Shown: positions 36,356-49,727 of the stretch, one piece after another | How the letters are laid out: each line of letters opens with the position of its first letter | How positions within the stretch are numbered: the first letter of the stretch is position 1 | Assembly (NCBI GenBank): GCA_000827265.1 | Contig: KN834751.1 | Coordinates: forward strand, 626,113 to 690,112 | Length of the DNA: 64,000 nucleotides | Direction of reading: 5' to 3' | Origin: Collybiopsis luxurians FD-317 M1 | Lineage: Eukaryota; Basidiomycota; Agaricomycetes; Agaricales; Omphalotaceae | Program-made: the position numbers and the translations under genes | The notes under the pieces: model-generated | The model's input: only the letters and a program-made list of their open reading frames with translations | Told to the model about the DNA's origin: nothing | Database searches by the model: none

Positions 36356-38033
36356 TCGTGACCCGTTGTGTATAAATTCTTCGTGTAGAGTAAATGAGTT
36401 TTGGGCGTCTTTTAACAAACTACTGTGCTCAAACATCGTGAGAAGTCCTCGCGAAAGTTCTTTCGTCGCATTTGACGAGTATCGCTGGCTATACACGTTC
36501 ATTCGAGGCCTAGGGAGCCAGTCTCATGTCGACCAAACACATACAACCTAACCTACTACTGTCAAACCACCAGCACCAGAATGCTGTTTCTAAAAGACCA
36601 GCTCCCGCAATCAAATCCTAGTGGAATATCTATACTCCTGCAGTGATAAGTAATCCTTTAGTGCCTTTGAATGATAGCTCAGCAGCATTAGGCTAAGTCA
36701 ATTTTTTATGCCCTGCAGCTTTGGCTTTAGCTCAAAAACAGTAGATGTCGAGACAGGGCTTAGTATCAATACAAGCCCATCAATTGAAAACTAAGCTTAT
36801 ATCGGAATCCAAGAACCAGTTCCTGTTAAAACCATGAAGTTTTAAATTCTTCCTCTCGACGCATAATATGGATTTCAATTTCTGAATGTGATTATCAAGA
36901 TACGTAAAAACTATAAGTCGCGTACTATTGATGTACTAGAGTTGATACCGGATCGAGAGTTGATACTTTCGTAAAAAATTGTTTCATTTGAGCGCATTTC
37001 TCAACCGTTCACCCTAAACCTTTTTCTGTACACTGAATTAGCATTATTTAATAGATTTATCAACTTCAAATGAGGATTAATGAACTGGAAAATAATTGAG
37101 AAATTTTTCAAGTGTTAAAACAGTGGTTTTTTCCACTTATCAGCATCGGGAAGCATGGAAAATACTCAGTCTCTCTCCTGTTTCGAGGTCGATGCTATTT
37201 ATGTCAGATAGAAACCTTTAAGCATCATCCGGGAGCTTTAACCAAAACTTATCCTTCCCAAAATGAACGAGGATGGTGAAAACCGCACTTTCCCATCAGC
37301 TTCGGAAAGCGGCGGTCCGGGTATCAACTCCTGCGATTTTAGCGTCCTCTCTCGGGAGGCAGCTGGCACAACATGGAGAGTTCGAAAGATTCTCAAACTT
37401 GGAAACTTTAAAGTTCAATATATCTACTTGACATATCTCAAGTTTGAGCAGTATACACAAAGAATTGCAAAAGTTTTTATATACCGACATTTTCGGTATC
37501 AACTCTAGTAATATATGCAAAACCACAATGACTACCAAGAATACGTAGGTAAAAATAAGGCGAGCTATCACCACGGAGATTATTACTACAGGCAACCTGA
37601 GCTGGTCAAGGCGTAGACAGATGCACCGCAAATAATATCGAGGCCTAGGAGAGCAGTGCGGAACAGCCTTCGAATCTGGAAATACACACCCTGCGGCAAG
37701 GGGCCTATGTCAATAGAAGACATTTTCATTTTTCATTGAAGGAGCCTCATCACGTAGAAGTAGCCATGCACCCTGTACCTCCCGGAGGTCCCAAAGCCTC
37801 TCCAGCACCATAAATAGGTCATTCGACCTCGTTGATACTAGTGCGACGTTGCGTAGCTGGAGTCACTGTCAGAGTATGCGTAGGGGAGACCAGGGACCGG
37901 ATGAGATTGTGCGAGAACATCTTGGATCAGGAACAAAATCACGGAAGCATACGGCGGACGGACGGGATGTTTGCTGTGTACAACTAGGTTATTTTACTTT
38001 TCCTGCGTATCCAGAGAGCATCACCACCCACTC
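36356..38033. other. AT-rich intergenic with remnant repeat
   Basis: About 36600-37100 is AT-rich without genes. A perfect 10-bp inverted repeat CTCAAACTTG/CAAGTTTGAG is at 37392-37448. From about 37585 it resembles the segment at 43275-43545. Confidence 0.45.
37585..38000 (+). repeat. Direct repeat, left copy, flanking the kinase gene pair
   Basis: Shared blocks with 43275-43545: CTGAGCTGGTCA-GGCGTAGACA, CGCAAATAATATCGAG, GCGGAACAGCCT, AATCTGGAAAT-CACACC, GCA-CCTGTACCT, and TGTGTACAACT-GGTTATTTT, all in the same order. The right copy is just upstream of the RPR2 pseudogene, so this may be a fragment of the RPR2 upstream region. Confidence 0.65.
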
Positions 38034-40955
38034 TCACAGTCTCAGAGCAGACAACATCTTGGCTAAAGCATTGACCTGCTCCCTCTGAACATTCTTTGGA
38101 CCGACATCGTCACGGCGGCTGCTCAAGGCGTAATTGAGAGCAGCATTGTTCGCATTAGCATCTTGCCCTACGAAACCAGGCGATCTCTGACTTTTGGCAG
38201 AGTGAGGAGGATGCTCGCTCATAGTTCCGAGCGAAAGTTCCTTTGCGTCACGAAAACGTCTCTTGAGAGGAACCCCGCCATAATAGTGCGATTCTGGCTC
38301 TTGGCCATGTAAAAGCTCAGTCGATACAACTGGAGCGTAAAAATTGGTCAGGCAAACAAACCGACAGAGCCTTGTAAAAACCTACTTCTGACGTGCCTGG
38401 GAGTAACAGCAGGATGAGCAGCATCGTTCCGCCAGCCGGCTGAAGAAACACTAATAGAAGTGGTGGACACACTGCGTACACTGGAATTGCTGTACCACGT
38501 ATAAGCTGAGCTGGACATGCTTGCGCTAGATGCAATGCTCATTGAGCTAGATGCGATACTTCGTGAGCTGCGCCATTCTGTGAATGTGACACTAGAGACC
38601 AATGGAGTTGGAGAGATCGCATGGTTGGAACCAGTTATCCCATCGTCATTGGCTAAACCAGAGGCGAGATTGGCAGCGCTTGCTTTTCCAAAACTCAACT
38701 TCCATCTGGAGGATTTTTTGCTTGATGAAGCACCGGAACTACTGCTGTGAGAATTAGAAGGAGGATAAGGATACATTGAGGCAAGTTCGTGTGGACGGGG
38801 TAGCAGTAGGGAAGAACCCGAGGTTGAGGTCGATGCCACAGATTGACCAGAATTTTTTGACATTTTGCTGAGTTCGCGAACCAAAGTTTGAGAAGCATCG
38901 GAAAGCATATCTAAAGTCTCATCGGAAAGCATAGCTAAAGTCTCATCTTTGGAGGAGCCTTGACCCTTGCCCTTCCTAGCACCACGTTTTCGACGAGGAG
39001 ACGGAAGAGCAGGGGAAAGAAGTAATGAATTTGCGGAAGGTACCAAATCCGTAATCTTCTCCAGTTCTGTGGCGCTGGAACTGGAAGCTTCTGCATCACC
39101 CTGCTCATTGACCTCATATCCACCAGCCACTCCAATGACTTGCCCACATTGTGAGCAAATTTCATTAAGGGAAGGCTGTTCAAAGACTAGGATGATATTT
39201 TGGACGGCATCGGGAGTGAAGATAATTTCTTCGCGACGATAACCTCCGCACCTATGAGCTGTCGCTGATCTTCTTTGCCCGGGTCGACGAGGAAGATTGA
39301 TCGAGGGCTGAATGGCTCTGCTCATGGGTGACATGAAGTGTAAAATATTTCCATATGTTTCCAATATGTTGGGCAAAGACAGATCCAGGCCAAGAGACAT
39401 CCAACTGACTTCTCGTCTGCAAGCAATACTTTCAATTTCGGCAGACTCAACGCTGGAATCTTGAGTACTGGATCTTTCAACTGGCTCTGTTTTGTACTGT
39501 TTTGTGTTTTCACTGGAAGGAGATTCGATTCGTAAAATATCATCGTCATTGCGATCTAATTTGTCTCCTGCATGTATCAAACACAGTTGAGAAGCCCCGC
39601 AAGTCAAGCAGATCATTTAAATGATAGAATTCACTCACTGTAAATCAAGTGGTTTGCATCTTTGAAGAGCTACTCATATTGATTCAGCGGAAGTGCTTCT
39701 CATATGTCAAGAATCCAACCTTTGTGATCAGAGAATTCAACACCGTGATGTCACCCTTGTTGACTTGGAGATGCACGGCATCCTCTTCAAACCACAGCGG
39801 ATGGGTAGGGCTGCTTTCTTTACCCATTTGGATGGTCTGCTCTAGCTCCCATTGTGGGGTAAAAGCGAGCACTGCATTTCCAAAGTCATCAGAAAACACA
39901 TCAAAACACTACCAGTATCGAATAGTGTGTCAGGAGAAAGAAAGCATAGATTTACAGACTTCAAGGGATGCACACCTCAGGTCCAAAACTCGCAACGGAG
40001 CTTATTTTAGCCAAAAAGTCGAGCCCACACTACAGTCATCCATCAGGGGTAAGGTATCATTTGAGTCAATGTAAGAGAATACCGTGATCCCATAGACCTT
40101 ATACAAAGTCAGCTAGGGTTACAGAGCCAAAGAAAGAAGATATTACAATCCGCGTTCCAAACATGGTTGTCTCCTTCTCTCCAAGTCTTAACCTAGATGC
40201 AATGAGAGAGCATGCATCATTTTGTTGTGCTGTGATAGCATCAGTGAATGGGTATCGTTCAAGGTGAAGAGCATATACCTTCCAGTCCGTCGAACAAGAT
40301 GTAATGAACTCCATCATCTTCAGAAGATGTCCCTACGATATTGAGAAGATTTGGATTGCTAAGGTGAACCGTCAGGATTATTCAAGCAACAATGGTCAGG
40401 TGAAACTGACACCAAACGTTTAGCATAATCGATGGTTGATTGCCACAGCTTTTGGAGTTCAAAAAGACATTAGTAGGAGAATTTCTACTAAATTCATTTC
40501 TTCTCCACACACCTGTCGTGCTCTATGCCCTACGAATGTCTGGATGATTACTTTGCCCTGGCCCAATTTGTCACCCTTTTGCTCTCCAGTACTAAAACTC
40601 CACTCATCCCGTCTCCTGAGGTTGTGTTGGGAGCGAAACAGAGATCTAGGGATCTTTGCATTGCTGGATTCACGAAATCAATCGAGGACTTGCGGTTGTA
40701 ACTCACCGTAGGAATATTATACGAGCCGACCTCAGATTCACGCTGTTTCCCTAGGCAAGTTCTAGTAGAGTACTCCAGAATAGGCACAAAATCTGACACC
40801 CCGCACCTCGATGATTCCCAGCTGTGAAAACACCCCCGTATATCGTGACGTTTCGTGAATGTGAAAAAAGTGATGGTCTAATGGTAGTATCCAATTCAAC
40901 TTTCCGCGGGAATGCTAGCAGATAGAGACTTACCCGGTAATCGTCTACCAAACAT
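38034..40955 (-). CDS. Kinase-like basidiomycete protein with N-terminal NVTI-GG motif (multi-exon, model partial)
   Basis: Exons were joined by eye on the minus strand. The first part gives PSLFSHSRNVTIYGGVFTAG, a motif I recall at the N-terminus of many mushroom NACHT or kinase-like proteins. Later exons read KVIIQTFVGHRARQ, LWQSTIDYAKR, LVNPNLLNIVGTSS, HYILFDGL, then SDDFGNAVLAFTP and finally a long exon (38386 to about 39570) with REEIIFTPDAVQNIILVF, CSQCGQV and Ser-rich stretches; the last exon is 38034-38329. The HPNLL-like segment resembles a kinase N-lobe, but I see no HRD or DFG, so it may be a pseudokinase. The junction near 39570-39720 is not resolved. Confidence 0.5.
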
Positions 40956-40981
40956 CGACGTTAAACCCACCCACGAGAGTT

Positions 40982-42911
40982 CTAAGCAGTAGCAAAACTT
41001 ACTGAATGTTGCTGTGTGGAGTATAGTCTTGGTCGATTGTTCCGCTTTGTCATGCCCTCTTCGGAAACAACGTCCGATTCTACTCCTTGATCTTGATCCT
41101 CTGCTTCAAACTCTTCAAACTCTATCTCTTGATCTAAGACAGTCGAGAACCCATAAGTTTCGACATGCTCGTAGGCGAGACCGAGAGAAGGTGCACGGGA
41201 CAACGAGCGAGAGGGCATGGCAGGGGTACGTACAGCGGTGCTTCCCGATGCAGAAGCTTGTCGAGACTGTGGTCGATGGGATATAGGTGTAGACGCCGTG
41301 ATGGAGAATCCGTGCGTGGAGCTGCTGACCGAGATATTCCGTTGATGACCCTTCCTAGGTTTGGGATCATCGGAAAGTAAATCGGGAAGGTCGCGTACCC
41401 AAGCGCCAAACCCGGACGCTGAGATACGTTTCGAGTCATCATCTGGATCCTCAAGAATGTTGAATACGCGGTTAGCAAGGACCTCTGCTACTGGCTGAGT
41501 CATTCCCGCAAAACGATACATGAAGAAGGTGACCGGGTCTTTGCGGAAAAGAGTGAAGGTGCTGCAGGCACCTTCTGCGGTGTCTGTCCAAGGACTACAG
41601 TGGTAGAGCCTAAAATAGAGGCAAATGTCAAAAGACAGTGTAGAAGAGCAAAACAGTACGCACATGTTGATCNNNNNNNNNNNNNNNNNNNNNNNNNNNN
41701 NNNNNNNNNNNNNNNNNNNNNNNNNNNNNNNNNNNNNNNNNNNNNNNNNNNNNNNNNNNNNNNNNNNNNNNNNNNNNNNNNNNNNNNNNNNNNNNNNNNN
41801 NNNNNNNNNNNNNNNNNNNNNNNNNNNNNNNNNNNNNNNNNNNNNNNNNNNNNNNNNNNNNNNNNNNNNNNNNNNNNNNNNNNNNNNNNNNNNNNNNNNN
41901 NNNNNNNNNNNNNNNNNNNNNNNNNNNNNNNNNNNNNNNNNNNNNNNNNNNNNNNNNNNNNNNNNNNNNNNNNNNNNNNNNNNNNNNNNNNNNNNNNNNN
42001 NNNNNNNNNNNNNNNNNNNNNNNNNNNNNNNNNNNNNNNNNNNNNNNNNNNNNNNNNNNNNNNNNNNNNNNNNNNNNNNNNNNNNNNNNNNNNNNNNNNN
42101 NNNNNNNNNNNNNNNNNNNNNNNNNNNNNNNNNNNNNNNNNNNNNNNNNNNNNNNNNNNNNNNNNNNNNNNNNNNNNNNNNNNNNNNNNNNNNNNNNNNN
42201 NNNNNNNNNNNNNNNNNNNNNNNNNNNNNNNNNNNNNNNNNNNNNNNNNNNNNNNNNNNNNNNNNNNNNNNNNNNNNNNNNNNNNNNNNNNNNNNNNNNN
42301 NNNNNNNNNNNNNNNNNAATAGAAAAGGTCCTCGCCTGGAACGTATTCTAGGAGGAGGAGGAGGAAAGAAGGCGTTTCAAGAGTCCGATGAAGAGTGACA
42401 ATGTTTGGATGCGAATGGAGGGATTGATGAATGGTCACCTGCATAAGGAACAACATCAACAATCAAAATCGGATGGGACCAGTCGAACACAGCGCACCTC
42501 TGACATTTGTGCCGCCAAAGCCTCCTCGTCAAGGTTAGCTTTGGAGAGACACTTTAATGCATATTCGCGCCCATAAACCGTTTTAGGTCGTGGCTTGGTC
42601 GTCTCCTCTAGCTCGAGCGCACCGACGGTGTGTCCGTCGTCACAGGGAGGTGGACGATACAGCACCTCACAAACTAGATATACGACCGCATAGCTCCCAG
42701 CACCAAAACGTCTGACCACTTCGAATTCCTTTGCAGGTTTCTCGTAGTCGGGCGTATCTGACCGAAGAGTGACAGTGTCGCCGATGGAAACCAGTGTGAT
42801 GGCTTCTCCCTGCAAAGTAGCGCCTTCGCTAACGATGTCCCCGGGCTCAAAGACATCTTCCAGTTCGCTGACGGACTGAGTTGGAGACGAAGGTCTAGAA
42901 TCCACAGACAT
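40982..42911 (-). CDS. Ran1/Ksp1-like serine/threonine protein kinase (interrupted by assembly gap)
   Basis: Exon 42498-42911 starts MSVDSRPSSPTQSV and contains the ATP-binding loop RRFGAGSYAVVYLV and the VAIK-type YALKCLSKANL lysine. The next exon (from 42438) reads HPNIVTLHRTLETPSF and LEYVPGEDLFY, then runs into the N gap, which hides the catalytic loop and DFG. After the gap, exon 40982-41609 gives the C-terminal part: DPVTFFMYRFAGMTQPVAEVLANRV, then SASGFGAWVRDLPDLL and an acidic tail. The layout fits the fungal Ran1/Ksp1 group involved in growth and meiosis control. An in-frame upstream ATG at 43109 would add 66 residues. The stop is only 26 bp from the next gene's start. Confidence 0.75.
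41673..42317. other. Assembly gap (645 N)
   Basis: Run of N inside the kinase gene. The gap length may be an estimate. Open frames drawn across it are meaningless. Confidence 1.
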
Positions 42912-43274
42912 TTTTATTATAGAAGTGGAAGAGCAGATATTTGGGCTGAGGGGAGAAGCAGGACTAGGAATTGGACGAGAAGACAAGTAAGGAGTCTTGA
43001 GGGGTTTTGACGATGCGGCTGAAGAAGCAGAAGATGATAGGCGAGTAATAACCAAAAGCGGATTGGAAAAGGTGTAAGATAAACGATTTGAAAGAGTCTC
43101 TGTGGACACGCTTGGCTTTCACAAAAGAGAGGATTCGAGAACCTTCTGCAATGGCAGATTTCTGGGGTGCTTGAGCTGAAAGTGGTAGATGAGCGGAGAA
43201 CAGCACCAATGAGAATTTGACATAGGCCTCTCAGAGATGAAGCAAACAAGTGGTCCGCTTCAGACAAGATTGGC

Positions 43275-43545
43275 CGGTAATCTGAGCTGGTCAGGGCGTA
43301 GACACATGCAGCAGGAGGGAGAGAACAACGCCGCAAATAATATCGAGATTCGAGAGCAGAGCGGAACAGCCTCGGAATCTGGAAATGCACACCAGTTACA
43401 GTAGCGCCTAGGCCATTCTTATTCTTTTGTTCAGGTCATGCATCCTGTACCTTCTAAAGGGTATTCTACCTGGTCGATGGGTAAAGGCTATATGAGAGGA
43501 AAGAAGGACGATGATTGTTGTGTACAACTGGGTTATTTTGGTTTA
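43275..43545 (+). repeat. Direct repeat, right copy, upstream of RPR2 pseudogene
   Basis: Same ordered blocks as 37585-38000. It has a small insert GCAGGAGGGAGAGAACAACG relative to the left copy and lacks about 200 bases between the GCATCCTGTACCT and TGTGTACAACT blocks. Confidence 0.65.
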
Positions 43546-43586
43546 GACCACGATCATCGTTCCTCCTTACATCTTCATGATCGCTC

Positions 43587-44573
43587 ATGGCCAAGAAACA
43601 AAAGAACGACGTCCCCAATCCCAGTAGCGTTCTAAACCGGGATGTGATTCAGCGATTGAACTTTTTATAACAAGCCAGTGTATATCTCAACAATGTCCAT
43701 TCGACGACGACCTACTCTGAGTTAGAGTCCACATCCACGTCTTTACCGGCCAACGACAGAGCTGACCCGCAATCGAAGTATCGGAATAAGAGAAGAAAGA
43801 AAACTGTAAAACTCAATGACCTCTCAAGGAATTATATCGAGACCTTAAAAACTGTTGGGACGAGGACTACTGTTCAATTGTGAGTATCATGTCAGTTTCT
43901 TGATTCTGTACTCTGATCGCACGAGTTGCTTATTGAACGCTCTCGCGTAGAGATCCTTCAGTTAAACGTACACTATATAAAGCATGCAATACGGTCCTTA
44001 TTCCTGGGTCTACTGCAAGTATTAGGACGAAGAGTACGTTCCGAATTGACCTCGGGGTACAGGCCCTAGACTCAGACTGACGTTGGTAACTGCGGCCCCT
44101 CTCACTCTGTAGGACTTCCTTCACATGGACATGTCATGGTATACACTTGTATGATGTGTAAACACTCTCTGCGGATTCCTGCTGCGCCGATTTTGGCTCC
44201 AGGACAAGAAGCACAAGCGCAAGCGCGATCTGGAGCGGAACAAAGAGTGGGAGAAGAGATTCGGGATCAGGTTGAGACTCAGCCAATGCAAACCGATGAC
44301 GTAGTACATCAACCTCCTCAAACTGAGGAGGGAGGTCCTGCTGCTGAGGAGCCTGAACGGAAGGATAAGGGAAAAGGGAAGGAGCAGGAAATAGAGAGGA
44401 ACTCGGGAAATCGCAATGTAAACAAGAAGCGGAAGAGGCCAGAGAAGAAAAAACCTATCCCTCCGCCCCTTCCACCTCCCTTCGCTCGGGATGCGGGTCA
44501 CGTCGTGTTCAAAGGGAATGAGAAGCTGGAGGAGTCAAATGGGTCTTGGAATGACGGGATTTTTATTACTTGA
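43587..44573 (+). pseudogene. RPR2 pseudogene (stop at codon 28, zinc ligand lost)
   Basis: It aligns with the intact gene at 5185-6160 over all three exons and both introns. The codon for Tyr28 (TAC) is TAA here (43668-43670), ending the frame after QRLNFL. Downstream sequence stays alignable. The first zinc cysteine of KRTLCKAC is Tyr (TAT) here, which would destroy the zinc ribbon even if the stop were bypassed. Intron 2 carries a small extra segment. The C-terminal frame (44136-44573) is still open and could be mistaken for a gene. It is read as a relaxed duplicate, since the other copy is intact. Confidence 0.88.
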
Positions 44574-45081
44574 AGGTCCGGTCGACTGTGATACGGTATG
44601 TGTGCTCTTCAGTTGTTTAGAATGACAATTCAGGTTTTTAGGCTAGATCTACGTATACTCTGTTACCGACAAGCTCAAGTGGGAACGCGAGAAATGCCGC
44701 TCTCCCAGGAAGGAAGACCGGCAATGCTTATCCGTTTTTTTAACTGGGACAGTCAATTTCGCGCGGCACGATATCGTTCGCTTTAGGATGAGTAGCCTCA
44801 TGACCGCGTGTACATCTAGTCCCTTGTCCCAGGCCTTTGCCCTACCGGGAAGTTAAAGTTGGGAACATGCATTGGATGGAAATGATATGGACTTTTTAGG
44901 AATAACAGTACTATCCGGGCCTTAGAGAACTAGAGGAAAAGTTTCCTTGTGACGCACGAAGAAACTTGAATGAATGTGGTCGATTCTCAAAGCATGATGG
45001 CCTTCTTCCTAGGAGAACGTTCACCCAATATGCTGGGTGTATAAAGGGAACCCCTTCAGGGCAATCGGTGTTCTCTGAGAC
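44574..45081. other. Intergenic, OYE copy 2 promoter
   Basis: Homologous to 4708-5184 in the left arm. TATAAAGG starts at 45040, about 42 bp upstream of the ATG. Confidence 0.5.
45040..45046 (+). promoter_or_regulatory. TATA box of OYE copy 2
   Basis: TATAAAG in the context GGGTGTATAAAGGGAA, the same context as at OYE copy 1. Confidence 0.55.
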
Positions 45082-46475
<1,394 letters not shown>

Positions 46476-46543
46476 GGAGGAACTTTAGTCCGCTGTGTAA
46501 AGCTTGATATCACTGCAGGGCAGCGTCGGGAGATTATTATTGC

Positions 46544-46942
46544 AGTTGGCGCCTGCTCCCACGCTTTCAAAATTTCGACTCGAGGCGCAGAAACACAGTA
46601 TCTCAGTCAATTCTCAATGAGATCCTTAGATTTTATGCACGTTCGATGCCGATTTTGGCACTCTAGTGCGCCCCATAGAAATAAGCGTGATTTATATAAC
46701 TTAGGATGTTCATCGAGTGTAGTCACTTTCACACAGTTTGTACAAAATACAAATTACAATAGCTTCGAATATGACAATTTTTTCGGATTAAATTATCACA
46801 CTTATTTTTGTGAGGCACACTAGAGCTCCAGAATCGGCGTCGAATGCGCATAAAATCTAAGGATATCATTAATAATTGACTGAGATATCGTGATTCTGCG
46901 CCCCGAGTCGAAATTTTGAAAGTGTGGGAGCAGGCGCCAACT
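46544..46942. mobile_element. MITE-like element with long terminal inverted repeats (399 bp)
   Basis: It begins AGTTGGCGCCTGCTCCCAC and ends with the exact reverse complement. The inverted repeats continue imperfectly for about 120 bases on each side (for example CAAAATTTCGACTCG versus CGAGTCGAAATTTTG, and TCCTTAGATTTTATGC versus GCATAAAATCTAAGGA). No coding capacity and no clear target site duplication. It resembles a non-autonomous DNA transposon. Confidence 0.85.
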
Positions 46943-46993
46943 ATTTTGAAAACAGCAATAATATTAAATCATCGACCTTGATCTTCAACGGCG

Positions 46994-48690
46994 ATGGTCA
47001 CCCTTCATACTCTACTAGCAGAACTGTTCGATAAATGTAATGAACTCGATCCATTCACTAAGGTCTGGGATTCCCATTGGGATCGGCCACTTGACATACA
47101 AAACAATATCCTGCGAGTAAACTCAAACATCTTGGATAACCAAGCGGATTCCATTGTGATACTGCGAGGGTATTCAACTTTGTACGAAAAGATCAAAATC
47201 GACCAGGCGCATCGTTCTTCTGCGTCTCTGGTTTTTGGTACTCCCGGTATCGGTACGTCGTTTGCCCTTTTCTCGCGGTCAGTAGAATAATTTGCTCCTC
47301 AGGCAAGAGTACATTCCTGCCCTATCTTCTTCTCCGCCTCCTCCACGATCGTGAATCAGTTGTTTATTATCACAATGGCTACTACATTTTCACGTCTGAT
47401 GGTGTTTACACCCCCTCCAACGGCGACACCTCGGTATTCCTGGCCCCTGAATTTGGGCGGGTACCCGCTCTCGTTGACGCAGACGCGCCATTAATAGTCG
47501 GCATGTTTTTGGATCCTACTCTGAAATTCTATACAATTTTGGTCTCATCCAAGGAAAACAGCATGAGGAAGTACATAAAGCAACGGGGTTCCGCTAGGTT
47601 TATTCCAACAGCCCCTTCCCGCGATGAGGCTTTTGCTGTGTGAGTTTTTCGCTCTCTAATATTCCTACCATTCTCTCTTACCCTCGGGCAGATGGTCATT
47701 ACATCATCCAGACAAAGTTAACAAATACAAGCGAGATCTGGACGCCGCTTGGAAACATTACGGCCCCGACTTTCGACTCGGTAATGAGATTCTTCTTTCT
47801 CAAAGGAACCTGGAGGATTATCACTGGGAACTGAGGAATCTCATCAGCTCCTTGCCGATGGGACTCCTGAAGGAGTTTATTGCCAATCCTGAATCAGGCA
47901 AAGAAATTAACGATAAATGCATCGAGACTTGTTCTTTACCCGGTTATCCCAACCGTTTCATGCATCGCTTACGTTCTCGCACCGTCTTGCGCATTCTCTA
48001 CTTTGCGATTAAGGATTTGCAGCAAAGGCGGGAGCTTTATCATCTATTCCACTCTACGAGTCGATTGAGTGTCTCTCGAGGCTACCTCTTTGAGGTAACG
48101 GCCGATGACATCTTATCCCAAGGATTCCAAGGCATGCTAGAACCAGAAGATGGTGGCAACAGAGAGGAGTTGGATCTTGACCCCATCACCATCGAGCTTT
48201 TCTCCAACACTAGTGATGCAAACAGCACGACAGAAAACAAATTTTACATTCCTCTGCAAGGAAATAATGCCACGTATGATGCCTTTTGCTACAAGGATGG
48301 GTTTGGCATCGCAATGCAGCACACAATTTCTGAAGAACATCCATTCTCTCTAAAAGGTCTTCGGGATTTGAACAAGCGGTTCAAGGCTGCTGGTGTGAAA
48401 ACAAAATGGTTCATTTTTGTCATCCCCAAAGGCACCCAGTTTAAATATCCCCCCCTTCCAGCTCGTCGTGCAGGATGGAAGTATTTTATTCTTGAACTTG
48501 ATGTCGACCAGACTCGTGCGTCTTGAGCTTTTTCTCTGCTCCAAACATCAGTGTCTTACTGCCATCTCTTACAGGTTCAAGAGCTGATCCACTGCCTGAG
48601 CGTGAGGATGAAGGCTGTGATTCTGAAACTGATGATGAAGAAGGGACTGACTCTGAGGAAGGGAATGATGATGATGAAATGGACAATTGA
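46994..48690 (+). CDS. Crinkler/RHS-type effector: P-loop NTPase plus PD-(D/E)XK-like domain (511 aa)
   Basis: Exons 46994-47252, 47303-47639, 47692-48515 and 48575-48690 sum to 512 codons. A Walker A GTPGIGKST at 82-90 is completed by splicing. The middle fits the NTPase part of Crinkler/retrotransposon-hot-spot proteins. Near residue 390-410 YDAFCYKDGFGIAMQHTIS matches the pattern of their nuclease-like domain (D...Q-T). The exon 4 tail is acidic (DSETDDEEGTDSEEG). No signal peptide is seen. Such proteins are known in filamentous eukaryotes as effectors or selfish-element-linked nucleases; activity here is inferred. It lies 51 bp from a MITE and inside the insert that splits the right arm, fitting recent arrival. 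Confidence 0.7.
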
Positions 48691-49097
48691 AAGTTCATCT
48701 TAGTGTTCTGCTTCGCTCGCGCTCATGTTATTTCTACTGGTTGTATGGTATATCAATGTCTTGCACAGCTATTCTTTACAGTCTTGTACCTGTATTTAGC
48801 TGTGACTACTGTATATAAATCCTGAATTATAATAGGCTGAATTGCCCTTCGAGCAACCCTCAAAGCATGCGTTTATCACACCTTTCGGAACACCAAATCG
48901 GGCGCTTTCAACATTCCGTATCTTCTGTGTCTTTGGTAAATCTAACTGATTGGTCTGTCAATAATCGCAAACAGGTGCGAGATAGGTAGAATCCCGGTAA
49001 GTGATGGACTACTGTGTGGTGTTTATGGACTCACAACTTCTAAGAGAGCAAATATGAACACGACGATTCAGAGAGGGAGGTAAGTGAAGGGGAAGAA
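48691..49097. other. Intergenic between effector gene and PTP fragment
   Basis: CGCTTTCAACATTCCGTATC near 48900 may be part of a decayed upstream PTP exon. Nothing else seen. Confidence 0.35.
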
Positions 49098-49727
49098 TTG
49101 AAACCAACTAAAAAGTATGATGACTATGTCGATGCGTCGTACATCCAGCCGCTGTACACCTCGCAAAGATGTATTGCCACCCAAGGACCATTAGAAGCGA
49201 CCTTTACTGATTTTTGGATACAAGTCTTTCTTATCCATCAATATTTATCATTCTTAATCTTTTGTCCAGTCTTGTCTACCAACAAAATGTACACGTTATT
49301 GTCATGCTTACTCAGGAAATCAAGGGTTCGATAGTCAAATGCAGTCCATATTGGAAGGACAAAGTTTTTGGACCGCTACGACTCAAGTTGATAAAAACCG
49401 AAGGCAATATCGACAAAGGCAAGAACGACGACTTACGCAGAAAGCCTACAGGGGACCCTGGTGCTGGTGGATTCTTCTTCCCGGTTGCCTCAGATCCCAA
49501 AGAGGGTAAATCAAAGAAAAAGGATCCTGCTGATGCTATTATCAAACGGACGTTCCTCCTCTCTCACACAGGGTATCCTGATATCCCTGCACGCAAAATC
49601 GTTCAGTTCCAGTACCTCGAATGGCCTGACATGGATGTTCATCGTGGAGTATTGAATCTCATTCGTCAAGTTGACCAAGCTGTGGCAGAAGCTAATCAAT
49701 TGGACGAACGAGGAGAGGATAATCTTT
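49098..49727 (+). pseudogene. Protein tyrosine phosphatase fragment lacking the catalytic loop
   Basis: The segment encodes DYVDASYIQPLYTSQRCIATQGPLEATFTDFW, here split as DYVDASYIQPLY and IATQGPLEATFTDFW, then HVIVMLTQEIKG and LEWPDMDVHRGVLNLIRQVD, which are classical PTP motifs including the WPD loop. The HCSAGxGRTG catalytic loop that should follow is absent: right after ANQLDERGEDN the sequence turns into the OYE 3' tail. The apparent intron after DFW leaves the wrong frame. It is therefore a truncated, probably non-functional piece. Confidence 0.75.

Noticed and set aside
41500..42462. Long open frames across 41600-42398 on both strands
   Set aside because: They run through the N gap, where no codons are known.
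44136..44573. 145-codon frame as an independent gene
   Set aside because: It is exon 3 of the RPR2 pseudogene; the zinc ribbon and the N-terminus are broken upstream.
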